A stretch of DNA of 64,000 nt from Corynebacterium minutissimum (GCF_000805675.1 NZ_JSEF01000006.1:62001-126000); one strand, 5' to 3'. Counted from the first letter of the stretch, positions 1-8,980 are shown. The notes: a model not told the origin generated them from the letters alone. A program made the numbers and translations.

Positions 1-223
1 CGTCGAAGACCACATGGGCCTGTGTTAATTCCACCGTCTCACCTGGAGTGATGGTTGCTGGCTCCTCTGTATTTGCAGGTTCGGTATTGCCGAGCACAAG
101 AAAGACGGCAGCGACAGCGAGCGCCACCATGTTGAACTTGGTGACCACGCCGTCTGTCAGTGTCTTTAGAGCTCGAAATCCCTTTGAGCCTGTGCGGCTC
201 ATCACGCCTTTTGCGTCCGCCAT
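1..223 (-). CDS. Partial membrane-anchored protein of unknown function
   Basis: An open frame on the minus strand runs off the left edge, so only about 74 N-terminal residues are visible. It starts MADAKGVMSRTGSKGF, followed by a basic stretch and one hydrophobic segment (around residues 30-45, rich in Ala, Val and Leu). A Thr/Glu/Pro-rich region after it (NTEEPATITPGETVEL) should lie outside the membrane. An in-frame ATG nine bases upstream (at 232, directly after a stop) is an alternative start; neither has a clear ribosome binding site. It is divergent from glmM. I do not recognise the family. Confidence 0.5.
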   Translation of the reverse strand, partial: MADAKGVMSRTGSKGFRALKTLTDGVVTKFNMVALAVAAVFLVLGNTEPANTEEPATITPGETVELTQAHVVFD

Positions 224-365
224 GTCCAACATTCAAGCAGAAGTTGGCATGCTGCGCGCGCCAAACGGGGAGTTTCCCCAGCGCACGGCATTGCACTGAA
301 GCTTCAGGACGGGTGTAGAGCCCCAACCTGCGGTAAGTGGGGGTCAAAGGGCATAATTAAGAGCT

Positions 366-1709
366 ATGACTCGACTTTTTGGAACCGATGGAGTTCGCGG
401 CCTCGCGAACAAGAAGCTCACCCCGATTCTCGCGCTGCGCTTGGGCCAGGCCGCGGCGGAAGTTTTTACTTCAGACCGTGAATCCTATGAGCGCCGCCCG
501 CTCGCGATTATTGGCCGTGACCCGCGAGTATCCGGTGAGATGCTGGATGCGGCGATTGCTTCGGGTTTGGCATCGCGTGGCGTCGACGTCGTCCGTGTTG
601 GTGTGCTGCCCACCCCGGCCATCGCGTTCCTTACCGATGACTTTGGGGCAGATCTTGGTGTGATGATTTCTGCTTCCCACAACCCGATGCCGGACAACGG
701 CATTAAGTTCTTCTCCGCCGGTGGCAGGAAGTTGCCGGATGAGGTCGAGGATCGCATCCAGGCCGCTATGGACAACCTTACGGAGGATGGCCCTACTGCG
801 ACCAAGATTGGCCGCATTATCTCTGAGGCGCCAGATGGCCGCGAGCGTTACCTCAAGCACCTAGCTGAGGTGGTTACCACAGATTTAAGCGGCATCAAGG
901 TCGTTGTTGATACTGCGAATGGTGCGGCTTCTAAGGTCGCGCCGGAAGCATACGCCGCAGCAGGTGCTGAGGTTATTGCCATCCATAACAAACCGAATGC
1001 TTTCAACATCAACGAAGACTGCGGCTCGACGCACATCGATAAGGCACAGGAGGCCGTCGTGGAGCACGGCGCCGACTTGGGCCTGGCACACGACGGCGAT
1101 GCTGACCGCTGCCTGGCAGTCGATGCTGAGGGCAATGTTGTCGACGGTGACCAGATTATGGCCCTGCTGGCAGTGGGTATGAAGGAGGAGAATGACCTCC
1201 GCTTCAACACTTTGGTCGCTACCGTGATGTCCAACTTGGGCCTCAAGATCGCGATGAAGGAGCAGGGCATTGAGGTCAAGGAGACCGCTGTGGGTGACCG
1301 CTACGTGCTCGAAGAGCTAAACCGCGGTGACTTCTCCTTGGGCGGTGAGCAGTCCGGCCACGTTGTGCTGCCGGATGATTGCACCACCGGTGATGGAACG
1401 CTGACTGGCCTGTCCATCATGGCGCGCATGGCCAAGTCCGGGAAGTCCCTCAAGGAGTTGGCGTCGGTCATGACCGTACTGCCACAGGTCCTCATCAACG
1501 TTCCAGTGTCGGACAAGGCTGCGATTCTCGACGCCCCCGAGGTCAAGGAAGCCATTGCCGAAGCGGAAGCAGAGCTTGGCGACACCGGCCGTGTACTGCT
1601 GCGTCCGTCCGGTACCGAGGAGCTCTTCCGCGTGATGGTCGAGGCCGCTGAAAAGGAACACGCTCGCAAGGTAGCGGGCAAGCTTGCTGCGGCAGTGGCC
1701 GCCGTCTAG
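366..1709 (+). CDS. glmM: Phosphoglucosamine mutase GlmM
   Basis: Converts glucosamine-6-phosphate to glucosamine-1-phosphate, the cytoplasmic step between GlmS and GlmU toward UDP-GlcNAc and peptidoglycan. The 447-residue length is normal. The N-terminus [10 protein letters not shown] is characteristic, the phosphoserine loop [14 protein letters not shown] places the phosphorylated serine at residue 104, the metal loop is HDGDADRC (near 242-249), and the C-terminal phosphate-binding loop [10 protein letters not shown] is near residue 413. All expected catalytic elements are present. glmS lies about 3.8 kb downstream on the same strand, so two consecutive amino-sugar steps are neighbours but not one operon. 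Confidence 0.98.
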   Translation: MTRLFGTDGVRGLANKKLTPILALRLGQAAAEVFTSDRESYERRPLAIIGRDPRVSGEMLDAAIASGLASRGVDVVRVGVLPTPAIAFLTDDFGADLGVMISASHNPMPDNGIKFFSAGGRKLPDEVEDRIQAAMDNLTEDGPTATKIGRIISEAPDGRERYLKHLAEVVTTDLSGIKVVVDTANGAASKVAPEAYAAAGAEVIAIHNKPNAFNINEDCGSTHIDKAQEAVVEHGADLGLAHDGDADRCLAVDAEGNVVDGDQIMALLAVGMKEENDLRFNTLVATVMSNLGLKIAMKEQGIEVKETAVGDRYVLEELNRGDFSLGGEQSGHVVLPDDCTTGDGTLTGLSIMARMAKSGKSLKELASVMTVLPQVLINVPVSDKAAILDAPEVKEAIAEAEAELGDTGRVLLRPSGTEELFRVMVEAAEKEHARKVAGKLAAAVAAV

Positions 1710-1729
1710 TTCCACTCATTTCACCGCAA

Positions 1730-1762
1730 CCCTGGGCCGTATGGCCTGGGGTTTCTTGTTTT
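1730..1762 (+). terminator. Probable intrinsic terminator after glmM
   Basis: Twenty bases after the glmM stop, CCCTGGGCC and GGCCTGGGG form a GC-rich stem with a four-base loop (two non-Watson-Crick positions in the middle), followed by TTTCTTGTTTT. Stem plus T-rich tail fits a rho-independent terminator separating glmM from the next cluster. Confidence 0.6.
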
Positions 1763-1850
1763 ATCTGTGGTGGGGAACCGCGGGGAGGCTTTCTCAGTCC
1801 AATAAGGGCAGGACAAACTGTTCGTAGTGGACGAGAAGGAGGGCTCGTTT

Positions 1851-2162
1851 ATGCCCGACGTATTTTTTGATGAGGATGAAGCAACAAGGCTTCTGAGCAC
1901 CGTTATTGACCAGACTGCCGTGCAGAGCGACGCCCACGGCAGCGATGTCCCGGTTTTCCCGCAGGCCTCTGCAGGCAGGGATTTTGGGGGACACGGAGCG
2001 CAGATCCAAGCTCTTTTAAGCCGCTTACATGAGCGCGGGGCGTGGCGTTTGAACAATATGTCCGCGACGGCTGATGCCGCCCGAGCACAACTGCATGCCT
2101 TTGGTGACGTAGACCGTGGCCTTGCCGGCAACCTTGGCGCGCAGAACTCGGGGGTGAACTAA
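1851..2162 (+). CDS. Small helical protein, first gene of a Cys/Pro-rich cluster
   Basis: A 103-residue protein starting MPDVFFDEDEATRLL. ATG 1851 is preferred over an in-frame ATG 24 bases upstream because GAAGGAGGG sits at ideal spacing before it. No signal peptide or membrane segment is seen; the second half looks alpha-helical (LLSRLHERGAWRLNNMSATA) and the tail is Gly/Asn-rich. Its stop overlaps the next start (TAATG), implying translational coupling. Size and helical character loosely recall small ESX/EspC-type partner proteins of actinobacteria, but no WXG or YxxxD signature is visible, so that is only a guess. Function unknown. Confidence 0.7.
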   Translation: MPDVFFDEDEATRLLSTVIDQTAVQSDAHGSDVPVFPQASAGRDFGGHGAQIQALLSRLHERGAWRLNNMSATADAARAQLHAFGDVDRGLAGNLGAQNSGVN

Positions 2163-3871
2163 TGTCCACCATGGTTAAATCCCTGCTGGGAGACTATTCA
2201 CATGCGGTGTCCCAGTTCCAAGCCGCGAGCATGGGCAGCTACGCCGGGCCCAGCACACCAATTGGGTTATTGGGGGATATGGTCGGCTCGGTCGACGGAA
2301 TCAACCCTGGGGACCTTGTTGCCAGCACGGCATCAGCGATGGGGGCTCGCCGGCCCTGGGGTGGAGGAAGCGGGCTTAAGGAATTTCTCCTCGGAACCGT
2401 GTTGACGTTGGCCGGGGGAGCGATTATGGACCACTTACGTGGCGTGCAGGACGATTTTGAAGAGGAACGCCGCGAGGCCGATGACCTCGTGGAGTCCGCG
2501 CAGCAATGCTCCGATGCCATTGAGGATGTTGTCGATGTCTCCGACTCGGCCTTGACGGAACTCATCTCCGCAGTCATTCCCCTGCTCAATATCCTGACGA
2601 TGCTGCTGCAGCGTCACCCGTTGGGAAAACTCATTGCGCCTGGTATCTCATCCATCGGCAGCGACCTTATTGAGCAGACAAATGACACGATCACGCAGAC
2701 CTGTCGTGATCGCGATACCGCTATCGAGAACTGCTATTGCGAGTTTGAAAGGCGTTGTAGTGAGGTGTGTGAGCGCGAGCTCCCCGAAACACCTCCGAAC
2801 CCCGAGTGCGGACGCGAAGAGGATAAGAAGGAGTGTCCTCAGCCATCTCCTGAACCGTGTGAGCCAACCGCGCCAGCCACGCCGACTGCGCCTGCTCAGC
2901 CCGCTGCACCAGCTGCGCCGTCGAGCCCACCTACCCCAAGCCAACCTTCGGAGCCTGAACCGACTCCGAAACCGCAGCCGTCCGATGAACCCGAAGCTAC
3001 AAGGCAGCCGGTCCCAGAAAAGGACACCGATCCACAGACTGAGCCCCAGCAAGTGTCCGAGCCGTGCCCACCGGAGACCACACCACAGAGTGTTGTCACA
3101 CCGGAGCCAGAGGACGAGGTTCCAGAACCAAAACGAGAGTCTGAGCCCGAGACTGCTGAAGACACCGTGAAACCTTGTGGTTGCCAGGAGGAGCAGGAAG
3201 AGAAGAACGCTCACTCATGCGGCTGCGAAAAGAGCGAAAAGAGTGAGGAGGAGCAGGACTGTAACACCACACCAGCAGATGCGGGAACACCAATTCCGGT
3301 AGAGGAGGTTCCTTCGGAGGAACTGATACCGCCAGAACAGCCAGTAGAGCAAGAAGAACCTGAGCAGCCAGAGGATTCTGACACGGTAGAGGAGGATGCC
3401 GAGGACTGCGAAGACTCGGAAGAGGCTGCCGATGAAGAGGAATGCACTCCTGAACAGTCATGCAGCGGTGTCTTGGGAATTCTCGGCGTGGGCATCGCCC
3501 TAGTGGGGCTGGGTCTTCTGGCTGATGCCGCGAAAGACTTCTTTGAGAACTTGCCGGAACCAGAGTTTGAGCCGGAACCGGAACCTGCACCAGAGCCTGA
3601 GCCGGAGCCTGCGCCCGAACCCGTACCAGAACCCGAGCCGGCGCCTCCTAGTGATGATGGCGTGATCACCCCACCACCGGAGCTCAGCACAGTGCCGGAA
3701 CCGACACCGCCGCCGGAGAAAATTGCACATGTCCAGGCGGCTGAGGCTCCTGCGCCTGCCGCCCCGGCCCCAGAACCAAATACAGCTCCGCCCATGGAAC
3801 AGCATGATGTTCCCGAAGCACCGAGTTCCGAATCTCCATCCGTACACGCACGAAAGGCAGGGCAGTGGTAA
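2162..3871 (+). CDS. Large Cys-rich and Glu/Pro-repeat membrane protein, unknown function
   Basis: 569 residues with an unusual layout. Residues 1-200 form a helical region with hydrophobic stretches (FLLGTVLTLAGGAIM near 80; ELISAVIPLLNILTMLL near 137). A Cys cluster follows (CYCEFERRCSEVCE and later Cys), then a long Pro/Glu/Ser/Ala linker, a second Cys cluster (PCGCQEE, SCGCEKSE) and an acidic Glu/Asp stretch. A clear membrane segment (GVLGILGVGIALVGLGLL, about 436-453) precedes a tail of Glu-Pro repeats. Both ends overlap neighbours by TAATG, so the three genes form one transcript. It could be a surface- or envelope-spanning protein; the family is not recognised. Confidence 0.75.
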   Translation: MSTMVKSLLGDYSHAVSQFQAASMGSYAGPSTPIGLLGDMVGSVDGINPGDLVASTASAMGARRPWGGGSGLKEFLLGTVLTLAGGAIMDHLRGVQDDFEEERREADDLVESAQQCSDAIEDVVDVSDSALTELISAVIPLLNILTMLLQRHPLGKLIAPGISSIGSDLIEQTNDTITQTCRDRDTAIENCYCEFERRCSEVCERELPETPPNPECGREEDKKECPQPSPEPCEPTAPATPTAPAQPAAPAAPSSPPTPSQPSEPEPTPKPQPSDEPEATRQPVPEKDTDPQTEPQQVSEPCPPETTPQSVVTPEPEDEVPEPKRESEPETAEDTVKPCGCQEEQEEKNAHSCGCEKSEKSEEEQDCNTTPADAGTPIPVEEVPSEELIPPEQPVEQEEPEQPEDSDTVEEDAEDCEDSEEAADEEECTPEQSCSGVLGILGVGIALVGLGLLADAAKDFFENLPEPEFEPEPEPAPEPEPEPAPEPVPEPEPAPPSDDGVITPPPELSTVPEPTPPPEKIAHVQAAEAPAPAAPAPEPNTAPPMEQHDVPEAPSSESPSVHARKAGQW

Positions 3872-4122
3872 TGCCGCACAACGATTTTGATGAATTCGCC
3901 CGCGGGTTCCGTGAGCGCACCGCAGCTCGGTTATTGGAGTTTGAAAAGGTGATGGCCAAAGCACAGGAGGACCTGGAAAAGTCTGCGCAGCGCGCTGCTC
4001 AAGCCCAAACGCACCCAGAGGGGCAAAGAAGCAACCAACCGTCGAGGCCCGCGCCGGGTAGCCGAGGCCAAAGTCGCGGTCGCACCCGGGGTCAAGTGCA
4101 ATCGGTGCTCAGACGCGGCTGA
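3871..4122 (+). CDS. Short protein, likely the 5' part of a frameshifted gene
   Basis: Begins at the ATG of a TAATG overlap with the preceding gene: MPHNDFDEFARGFRERTAAR, a helical acidic/basic N-terminus. In this frame it ends after 83 residues with a low-complexity Gln/Arg/Gly tail that looks out of frame. The +1 frame from about 3998 is open and protein-like to a stop at 4192, ending in a Cys motif (VKCNRCSDAADKEAK, then WSACNSLCYF) like the Cys clusters of the upstream protein. I infer a single-base frameshift between about 3990 and 4055; the intact product would be about 106 residues. Function unknown. Confidence 0.55.
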   Translation: MPHNDFDEFARGFRERTAARLLEFEKVMAKAQEDLEKSAQRAAQAQTHPEGQRSNQPSRPAPGSRGQSRGRTRGQVQSVLRRG

Positions 4123-4222
4123 CAAAGAAGCTAAAGAACAGCTCTGGTCTGCCTGCAATTCCTTGTGCTACTTTGGCGTTACTGGCCGCTGAACGTTCCA
4201 ACCAAGGTTTGGAGAACACCGC

Positions 4223-4441
4223 ATGACAATTGCTCTACTTCATGACGTGTTGTGGGGCGTTCTTCCCATGCTGTACCTCTTGGTGGCTTTTGTTGTGCTT
4301 GGCATTGAGATTAAATACGACAGAGATATGGCGCACATAAAGCTGTGGACGGCTGCTCAGTTGCTTCTGCCGGGCATTGCACTTATTGCCTGGTACTTTC
4401 TTGAAGTCCCTAAGCTAAAAAGACTAAAGCAGGGCGGATAA
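4223..4441 (+). CDS. Small two-helix membrane protein
   Basis: 72 residues with two hydrophobic segments (LWGVLPMLYLLVAFVVLGIE near 9-29 and WTAAQLLLPGIALIAWYFL near 42-61) and a basic end (KLKRLKQGG), so it is probably an inner-membrane hairpin. The start has a TTGGAGAAC ribosome binding site nine bases upstream. It resembles the small two-helix PLD-nuclease-N/superinfection-immunity-like proteins in size only. It follows the Cys/Pro-rich cluster on the same strand and may be co-transcribed. Confidence 0.6.
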   Translation: MTIALLHDVLWGVLPMLYLLVAFVVLGIEIKYDRDMAHIKLWTAAQLLLPGIALIAWYFLEVPKLKRLKQGG

Positions 4442-4505
4442 CTGACCGTCCTGCTGTAGCTGAAGGAAGAGTTGCGCCTTGCGGCGCCTTCTAGTTGAAA
4501 CGTAT

Positions 4506-5336
4506 TTAGTCGCGTTCGAAGCCGGCGCGCTTGGCCAAAGCCTCACCGGTGAAGCTCTCTACACCCTTGGCGGAAGCGTCGGCAGCCGCGAAAGCGTCGT
4601 ACTTGGACTCACCAGCTAGCTCGCTAAGAAGGAACCCGGTGACGAGACCGCGGGCGGTCTCCACCGCAGAGCCCTGGAAAAAGCCGGAGCCCAGCGCGAG
4701 CTTGAAGAACTTATCTTCGCTGAAACCCGACTGCGTGCCCTTAGCAATCTCACGGTAGGCCACCGGCCCGCCCCAAGCGTTCGCCAGCTTGGCGGGGTTA
4801 CCAGCGCGGAAGATGTCATCCTGGCCGGCGCCGATAATAAGACCGCGAGCCTTCACAGTGTGGGCAGCCTTAACCGCAGACGGTGAGGTGTCAGCCGGGT
4901 AGAGAGCCGCTACGGCACGGACCTTGGGGTTATCCACGGCCGCGAGCGTAGCTACACCGCCGCCCATGCCGTGGCCGACCACCCCCAACTTGGAGGCAGA
5001 TACCGAAATCTTGCCCGCACCCAGCTTGACGCCGGTGGCAATCTGCAGGGCAGATTCGACGTCGGCAACGAGGTTGCGGTGCTTGGCAAAAGCACCAGTT
5101 TCCGTATCGGGAGCAACAACGACGATGCCCCAGCTAGCAAGGTGGCGCAACGTAGCGTGGTAATCCTTGATGCTCTTCGTCCAATCGTGGGCAAAGGCCA
5201 CAGCAGGCAGGCCCTTTCCTTCAGACGGGGTATACACCTTGCCCTCAATTCCTGCATAAGACAGGTCACCAACGAGGACGCGGTGCGGGCCGCGCTTGGA
5301 CAACGTACCGAGATGCTTCTTCAAATTCGCAGACAC
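4506..5336 (-). CDS. Alpha/beta-hydrolase (dienelactone hydrolase-like) protein without the nucleophile serine
   Basis: 276 residues with the alpha/beta-hydrolase pattern: VYTPSEGKGLPAVAFAHDW (oxyanion region), a middle strand WGIVVVAPDTE, and the nucleophile elbow KLGVVGHGMGGG near residues 117-127. The usual G-x-S-x-G serine is Gly123 here (GHGMG), so ordinary ester hydrolysis is unlikely. A late acid loop (GAGQDD, near 193) is still visible, but I see no obvious catalytic His. No signal peptide is evident. It is divergent from glmS with about 150 bp between the starts. The fold is confident; the reaction is unknown. Confidence 0.8.
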   Translation of the reverse strand: MSANLKKHLGTLSKRGPHRVLVGDLSYAGIEGKVYTPSEGKGLPAVAFAHDWTKSIKDYHATLRHLASWGIVVVAPDTETGAFAKHRNLVADVESALQIATGVKLGAGKISVSASKLGVVGHGMGGGVATLAAVDNPKVRAVAALYPADTSPSAVKAAHTVKARGLIIGAGQDDIFRAGNPAKLANAWGGPVAYREIAKGTQSGFSEDKFFKLALGSGFFQGSAVETARGLVTGFLLSELAGESKYDAFAAADASAKGVESFTGEALAKRAGFERD

Positions 5337-5488
5337 GCTTTACAGAATAGAGGAAAGACTGCCCGCACAGGTGGAATCGGCCGTAGGGAGGGGGAGTAGA
5401 AAGCGATTCTGCAAAGGTCAGGCCCGCGGCAGAAAACTGCCCCTCCCAGACCGTCAACATGGTGATACGTGCTGTAAAATCCAGTTTC

Positions 5489-7360
5489 ATGTGTGGAATT
5501 GTTGGATATGTAGGCCATAACACTGATGGTCGTGACTACTATGCCCAAGACGTCGTGCTGGAAGGCCTGCGCCGACTCGAATACCGCGGTTATGACTCCG
5601 CGGGCGTTGCTATGTATGCCGATGGTGGCATCGGCTGGCGCAAGAAAGCCGGAAAGGTAGCGGCGCTCGAAGCCGAAATTGAAGCCCGCCCGCTCAAGGA
5701 CTCGGTCCTGGGCATTGGCCACACTCGCTGGGCCACCCACGGTGGCCCGACGGATCTTAACGCCCACCCGCACGTGGTGGATGGCGGCAAGCTCGCCGTC
5801 GTACACAACGGCATCATTGAAAACTTCGCCGAGCTGAAGCACGAGCTGGAGTCCAAGGGCCACAACTTCGTGTCCGAAACGGATACCGAGGTTGCCGCCA
5901 CTTTATTGGCAGACGTCTTCCACAATGAAGCTGGTGAGAATCTCACCAAGGCGATGCAGCTGACCTGCTCTCGCCTTGAAGGTGCGTTTACCCTCCTCGC
6001 TATTCATGCCGACCAGGCTGACCGTATTGTGGCAGCGCGCCGTGACTCGCCGCTGGTGATCGGCCTGGGTGAGGGAGAAAACTTCCTGGGGTCGGACGTT
6101 TCTGGGTTCATCGATTACACCAAGTCCGCCGTGGAGATGGACAACGACCAGGTCGTGACCATCACTGCTGACGACATTGAGATTACTGACTACGCAGGCA
6201 AGCCTGCTCAGGGTAAGCCTTTCGAGATCAAGTGGGATGCCGCAGCTGCGGAAAAGGGCGGATATAACTCCTTCATGGAGAAGGAAATCCACGACCAGCC
6301 CGCTGCCGTGCGCGATACGCTGCTGGGCCGTCTCGATGAAAACGGCCACTTGGTTCTCGACGAAGTCCGAATCGACGAGTCAGTACTCAAGTCCATCGAC
6401 AAGATCATTGTCATCGCCTGCGGTACCGCCGCGTACGCCGGTCATGTTGCGCGCTACGCCATCGAGCACTGGTGCCGCATTCCGTGTGAGGTCGAGCTTG
6501 CCCACGAGTTCCGTTACCGCGACCCCATTGTGAACGAAAAGACCCTCGTCGTGGCCCTGTCGCAGTCGGGCGAAACCATGGATACCCTCATGGCCGTGCG
6601 CCATGCCCGCCAGCAGGGAGCCAAGGTGATTGCCATCTGCAATACCCAGGGTTCTTCCATCCCGCGCGAGTCCGATGCCGCGCTGTATACCCACGCCGGC
6701 CCGGAGATCGCCGTGGCGTCCACCAAGGCCTTCCTGGCACAGATCACCGCAACCTACCTGCTGGGCCTGTACTTAGCGCGCCTGCGCGGCAACATGTTCT
6801 CCGATGAGGTCACCGCGGTACTCAACGAGCTCCGCGCCATGCCGGACAAAGTCGAGACGGTCATCGAGAACGAGAAGCAGGTCTACGATCTGGCCAACGC
6901 CATGGAGAACGCGAAGTCGGTACTCTTCCTGGGCCGCCACGTCGGCTTCCCGGTGGCACTTGAAGGCGCGCTGAAGCTCAAGGAGATTGCGTACCTCCAC
7001 GCTGAAGGTTTTGCCGCCGGCGAGCTCAAGCACGGCCCGATTGCCCTCGTTGAGGAAGGCCAGCCGGTCTTCGTCATCGTTCCGTCCCCACGCGGTCGCG
7101 ATTCCCTGCACTCCAAGGTGGTCTCCAACATTCAGGAGATCCGCGCCCGTGGTGCTATCACTATCGTGATTGCGGAGGAAGGCGACGAAGCCGTCGAGGC
7201 CTACGCCAACCACATCATTCGTATCCCGCAGGCGCCAACGCTCATGCAGCCCCTGCTGGCGACCGTGCCGCTGCAGATTTTTGCCTGCGGTGTGGCCACC
7301 GCCAAGGGCTACGACGTAGACCAGCCGCGTAACCTGGCGAAGTCCGTCACCGTGGAATAA
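5489..7360 (+). CDS. glmS: Glutamine--fructose-6-phosphate aminotransferase GlmS
   Basis: Makes glucosamine-6-phosphate from fructose-6-phosphate and glutamine, the first committed step to UDP-GlcNAc. ATG 5489 is chosen, not the ATG 30 bases upstream, because the N-terminal nucleophile cysteine must follow Met directly (MCGIVGYVGH). The 623-residue product has the Ntn glutaminase domain (HTRWATHG, HNGIIEN) and two SIS sugar-isomerase domains (IACGTAAYAGH; LSQSGETMDT; FLGRHVGFPVALEGALKLKE), ending in the conserved KSVTVE tail. The upstream gap is only about 150 bp and shows no ribozyme-like structure. Confidence 0.98.
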   Translation: MCGIVGYVGHNTDGRDYYAQDVVLEGLRRLEYRGYDSAGVAMYADGGIGWRKKAGKVAALEAEIEARPLKDSVLGIGHTRWATHGGPTDLNAHPHVVDGGKLAVVHNGIIENFAELKHELESKGHNFVSETDTEVAATLLADVFHNEAGENLTKAMQLTCSRLEGAFTLLAIHADQADRIVAARRDSPLVIGLGEGENFLGSDVSGFIDYTKSAVEMDNDQVVTITADDIEITDYAGKPAQGKPFEIKWDAAAAEKGGYNSFMEKEIHDQPAAVRDTLLGRLDENGHLVLDEVRIDESVLKSIDKIIVIACGTAAYAGHVARYAIEHWCRIPCEVELAHEFRYRDPIVNEKTLVVALSQSGETMDTLMAVRHARQQGAKVIAICNTQGSSIPRESDAALYTHAGPEIAVASTKAFLAQITATYLLGLYLARLRGNMFSDEVTAVLNELRAMPDKVETVIENEKQVYDLANAMENAKSVLFLGRHVGFPVALEGALKLKEIAYLHAEGFAAGELKHGPIALVEEGQPVFVIVPSPRGRDSLHSKVVSNIQEIRARGAITIVIAEEGDEAVEAYANHIIRIPQAPTLMQPLLATVPLQIFACGVATAKGYDVDQPRNLAKSVTVE

Positions 7361-7376
7361 ATCCACCCTCCCCTTC

Positions 7377-7410
7377 GAGCGGGCAGCGAGTCTAAGGCTC
7401 CTGCCCGCTC
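7377..7410. terminator. Strong hairpin between glmS and alr
   Basis: GAGCGGGCAG and CTGCCCGCTC form a perfect 10-bp stem around a 14-base loop, starting 16 bases after the glmS stop. No T-run follows (GTGGCACAATAAGG), so it may protect the glmS 3' end or terminate weakly. The alr start lies 18 bases beyond it. Confidence 0.45.
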
Positions 7411-7427
7411 GTGGCACAATAAGGGAC

Positions 7428-8525
7428 ATGCTGAGAACGACCGTCGACCTCGATGCCATTGCCCATAATGTCGCCTACATGAAGGACGTGGCGGCCCCGG
7501 CCCGCCTCATGTGCGTGGTGAAAGCGGACGCCTATGGCCACGGCATCGAGCGCGTTGCTCCCGTCATGGAAGCAGCAGGTGCAGATTCCTTCGGCGTAGC
7601 CACACTGGAGGAGGCGGTGGCATTGCGTGGCGTTATCCCAAAGGCCCCCATCGCAGCGTGGCTGTGGGATCCGAAGGAGGACCTCACGCCGGCGTTGGAT
7701 GCGGGCATTCAGATCGGTATCCCGTCTCTCGAGCACGCCCGTGCGCTGATTGCCACTGGGCGCCGCGCCGAGGTCTTCGTGTTGGTGGAGACGGGGATGC
7801 ACCGATTGGGCGTCGACAAGCATCAGTGGGAAGAGACCTTCGCACTGCTTCGCGACGTCCCCACCCTCACCGTCCTCGGCCTCATGTCCCACTTTGCGTG
7901 CGCAGACGAGCCGGCGCATCCGCACAATGACCACCAAGAGGCAGAATTCCGGGAAGCTCTGGCCTGTGCCCGTGGCGTAGGCCTCGAGTGTCTAGTGAAC
8001 CACTTGGCTAACTCCCCGGCGGTACTTACGCGTCCTTCCGCACGCTTTGACCAAGCGCGCGTCGGCGTGGCTTTGTATGGCCTCGAACCTGTTGCTGGGC
8101 GCGACCATGGATTGATTCCAGCAATGACGTGGGAAAGTTCCGTGCTGACCGTGAAACCGATTTCGCAAGGAGAATCCACAAGCTACGGGCTGACGTGGAC
8201 CGCCGACAGTGACCGTCAGCTGGCCACGGTAGCGGTGGGCTACGCCGATGGTCTGCCGCGAGCCTTTCAAGGAGCGCTTAAGGTAGGCCTCGGCGGCGAG
8301 CTTTACCCGCAGGTCGGGCGCGTGTGCATGGACCAGATCGTCGTGGACCTCGGCGCCAATGAACGCGGAGTGAAACCGGGGGATCGTGCCGTCATTTTCG
8401 GTAAAGGCGGTATGAGCGCCACGGAGCTCGCGGAAGCGGCGGGGACCATTGACTATGAAATTGTTTGCCGCCCTACCGGGCGCACCGAGCGTTTCTACCG
8501 TGAAGGAGATAACAATGCGCAGTGA
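7428..8525 (+). CDS. alr: Alanine racemase
   Basis: PLP enzyme interconverting L- and D-alanine, supplying D-Ala for peptidoglycan. The 365-residue length is normal. The PLP-binding lysine is Lys32 in MCVVKADAYGHG. The metal/substrate loop VGMVxMDQ is represented by VGRVCMDQIVVDLG near 300, and the C-terminal barrel ends in the usual VCRPTGRTERFY. It follows glmS at about 67 bp and overlaps tsaE by 11 bp, as is common in actinobacteria, where alr heads the t6A cluster. Confidence 0.97.
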   Translation: MLRTTVDLDAIAHNVAYMKDVAAPARLMCVVKADAYGHGIERVAPVMEAAGADSFGVATLEEAVALRGVIPKAPIAAWLWDPKEDLTPALDAGIQIGIPSLEHARALIATGRRAEVFVLVETGMHRLGVDKHQWEETFALLRDVPTLTVLGLMSHFACADEPAHPHNDHQEAEFREALACARGVGLECLVNHLANSPAVLTRPSARFDQARVGVALYGLEPVAGRDHGLIPAMTWESSVLTVKPISQGESTSYGLTWTADSDRQLATVAVGYADGLPRAFQGALKVGLGGELYPQVGRVCMDQIVVDLGANERGVKPGDRAVIFGKGGMSATELAEAAGTIDYEIVCRPTGRTERFYREGDNNAQ

Positions 8526-8979
8526 TTTTCCCCACGAGGGAACCCGTACCGCTGCTACCGTTGACGACACCTACGCACTCGGGGAAGAGCTCGGTGCAGC
8601 GCTGGAAGCCGGGGATTTGGTCATTCTTGACGGGCCTTTGGGAGCCGGGAAAACAGCGTTTACCCAGGGGATTGCCAGGGGTATGCAAGTAAAGGGGAGG
8701 GTGACCTCGCCGACGTTTGTCATTGCGCGGGAGCATCCCTCAATCGCGGGTGGGCCGGCGTTGGTTCACGTCGATGCCTACCGTCTCCTTGACCATTCTG
8801 ATGATCCATTAGGGGAGTTAGATGGTTTAGACTTGGACACCGATATCGACAGCGCCGTTGTCGTTGCCGAATGGGGTGGTGGCTTCATGGAGCGTCTGTC
8901 GGATTCCTATCTGTTCGTTTCGATCAATCGCGACGCAGAGGATGATAGCCGTGTTTTTTCGTGGAAATGGGTGAATTAG
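8515..8979 (+). CDS. tsaE: tRNA t6A37 biosynthesis ATPase TsaE
   Basis: ATPase of the TsaB-TsaD-TsaE complex that makes N6-threonylcarbamoyladenosine at position 37 of ANN-decoding tRNAs. ATG 8515 (MRSDFPHEG) is preferred over an upstream ATG deep inside alr because AAGGAG lies six bases before it. The 154-residue protein carries a Walker A loop GPLGAGKT at 40-47, the SPTFVIAREH strand, and the conserved HVDAYRL and VVAEWGGG motifs. tsaB and tsaD follow 2-3 kb downstream on the same strand. Confidence 0.95.
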   Translation: MRSDFPHEGTRTAATVDDTYALGEELGAALEAGDLVILDGPLGAGKTAFTQGIARGMQVKGRVTSPTFVIAREHPSIAGGPALVHVDAYRLLDHSDDPLGELDGLDLDTDIDSAVVVAEWGGGFMERLSDSYLFVSINRDAEDDSRVFSWKWVN

Positions 8980-8980
8980 T

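Noticed and set aside
3541..3650. Periodic repeat that might be an array
   Set aside because: It is the Glu-Pro coding repeat of the 569-residue protein, with no spacer structure of a CRISPR.
5337..5488. Possible glmS ribozyme or riboswitch
   Set aside because: Only about 150 bp, no conserved core seen, and the divergent hydrolase gene needs its own promoter there.
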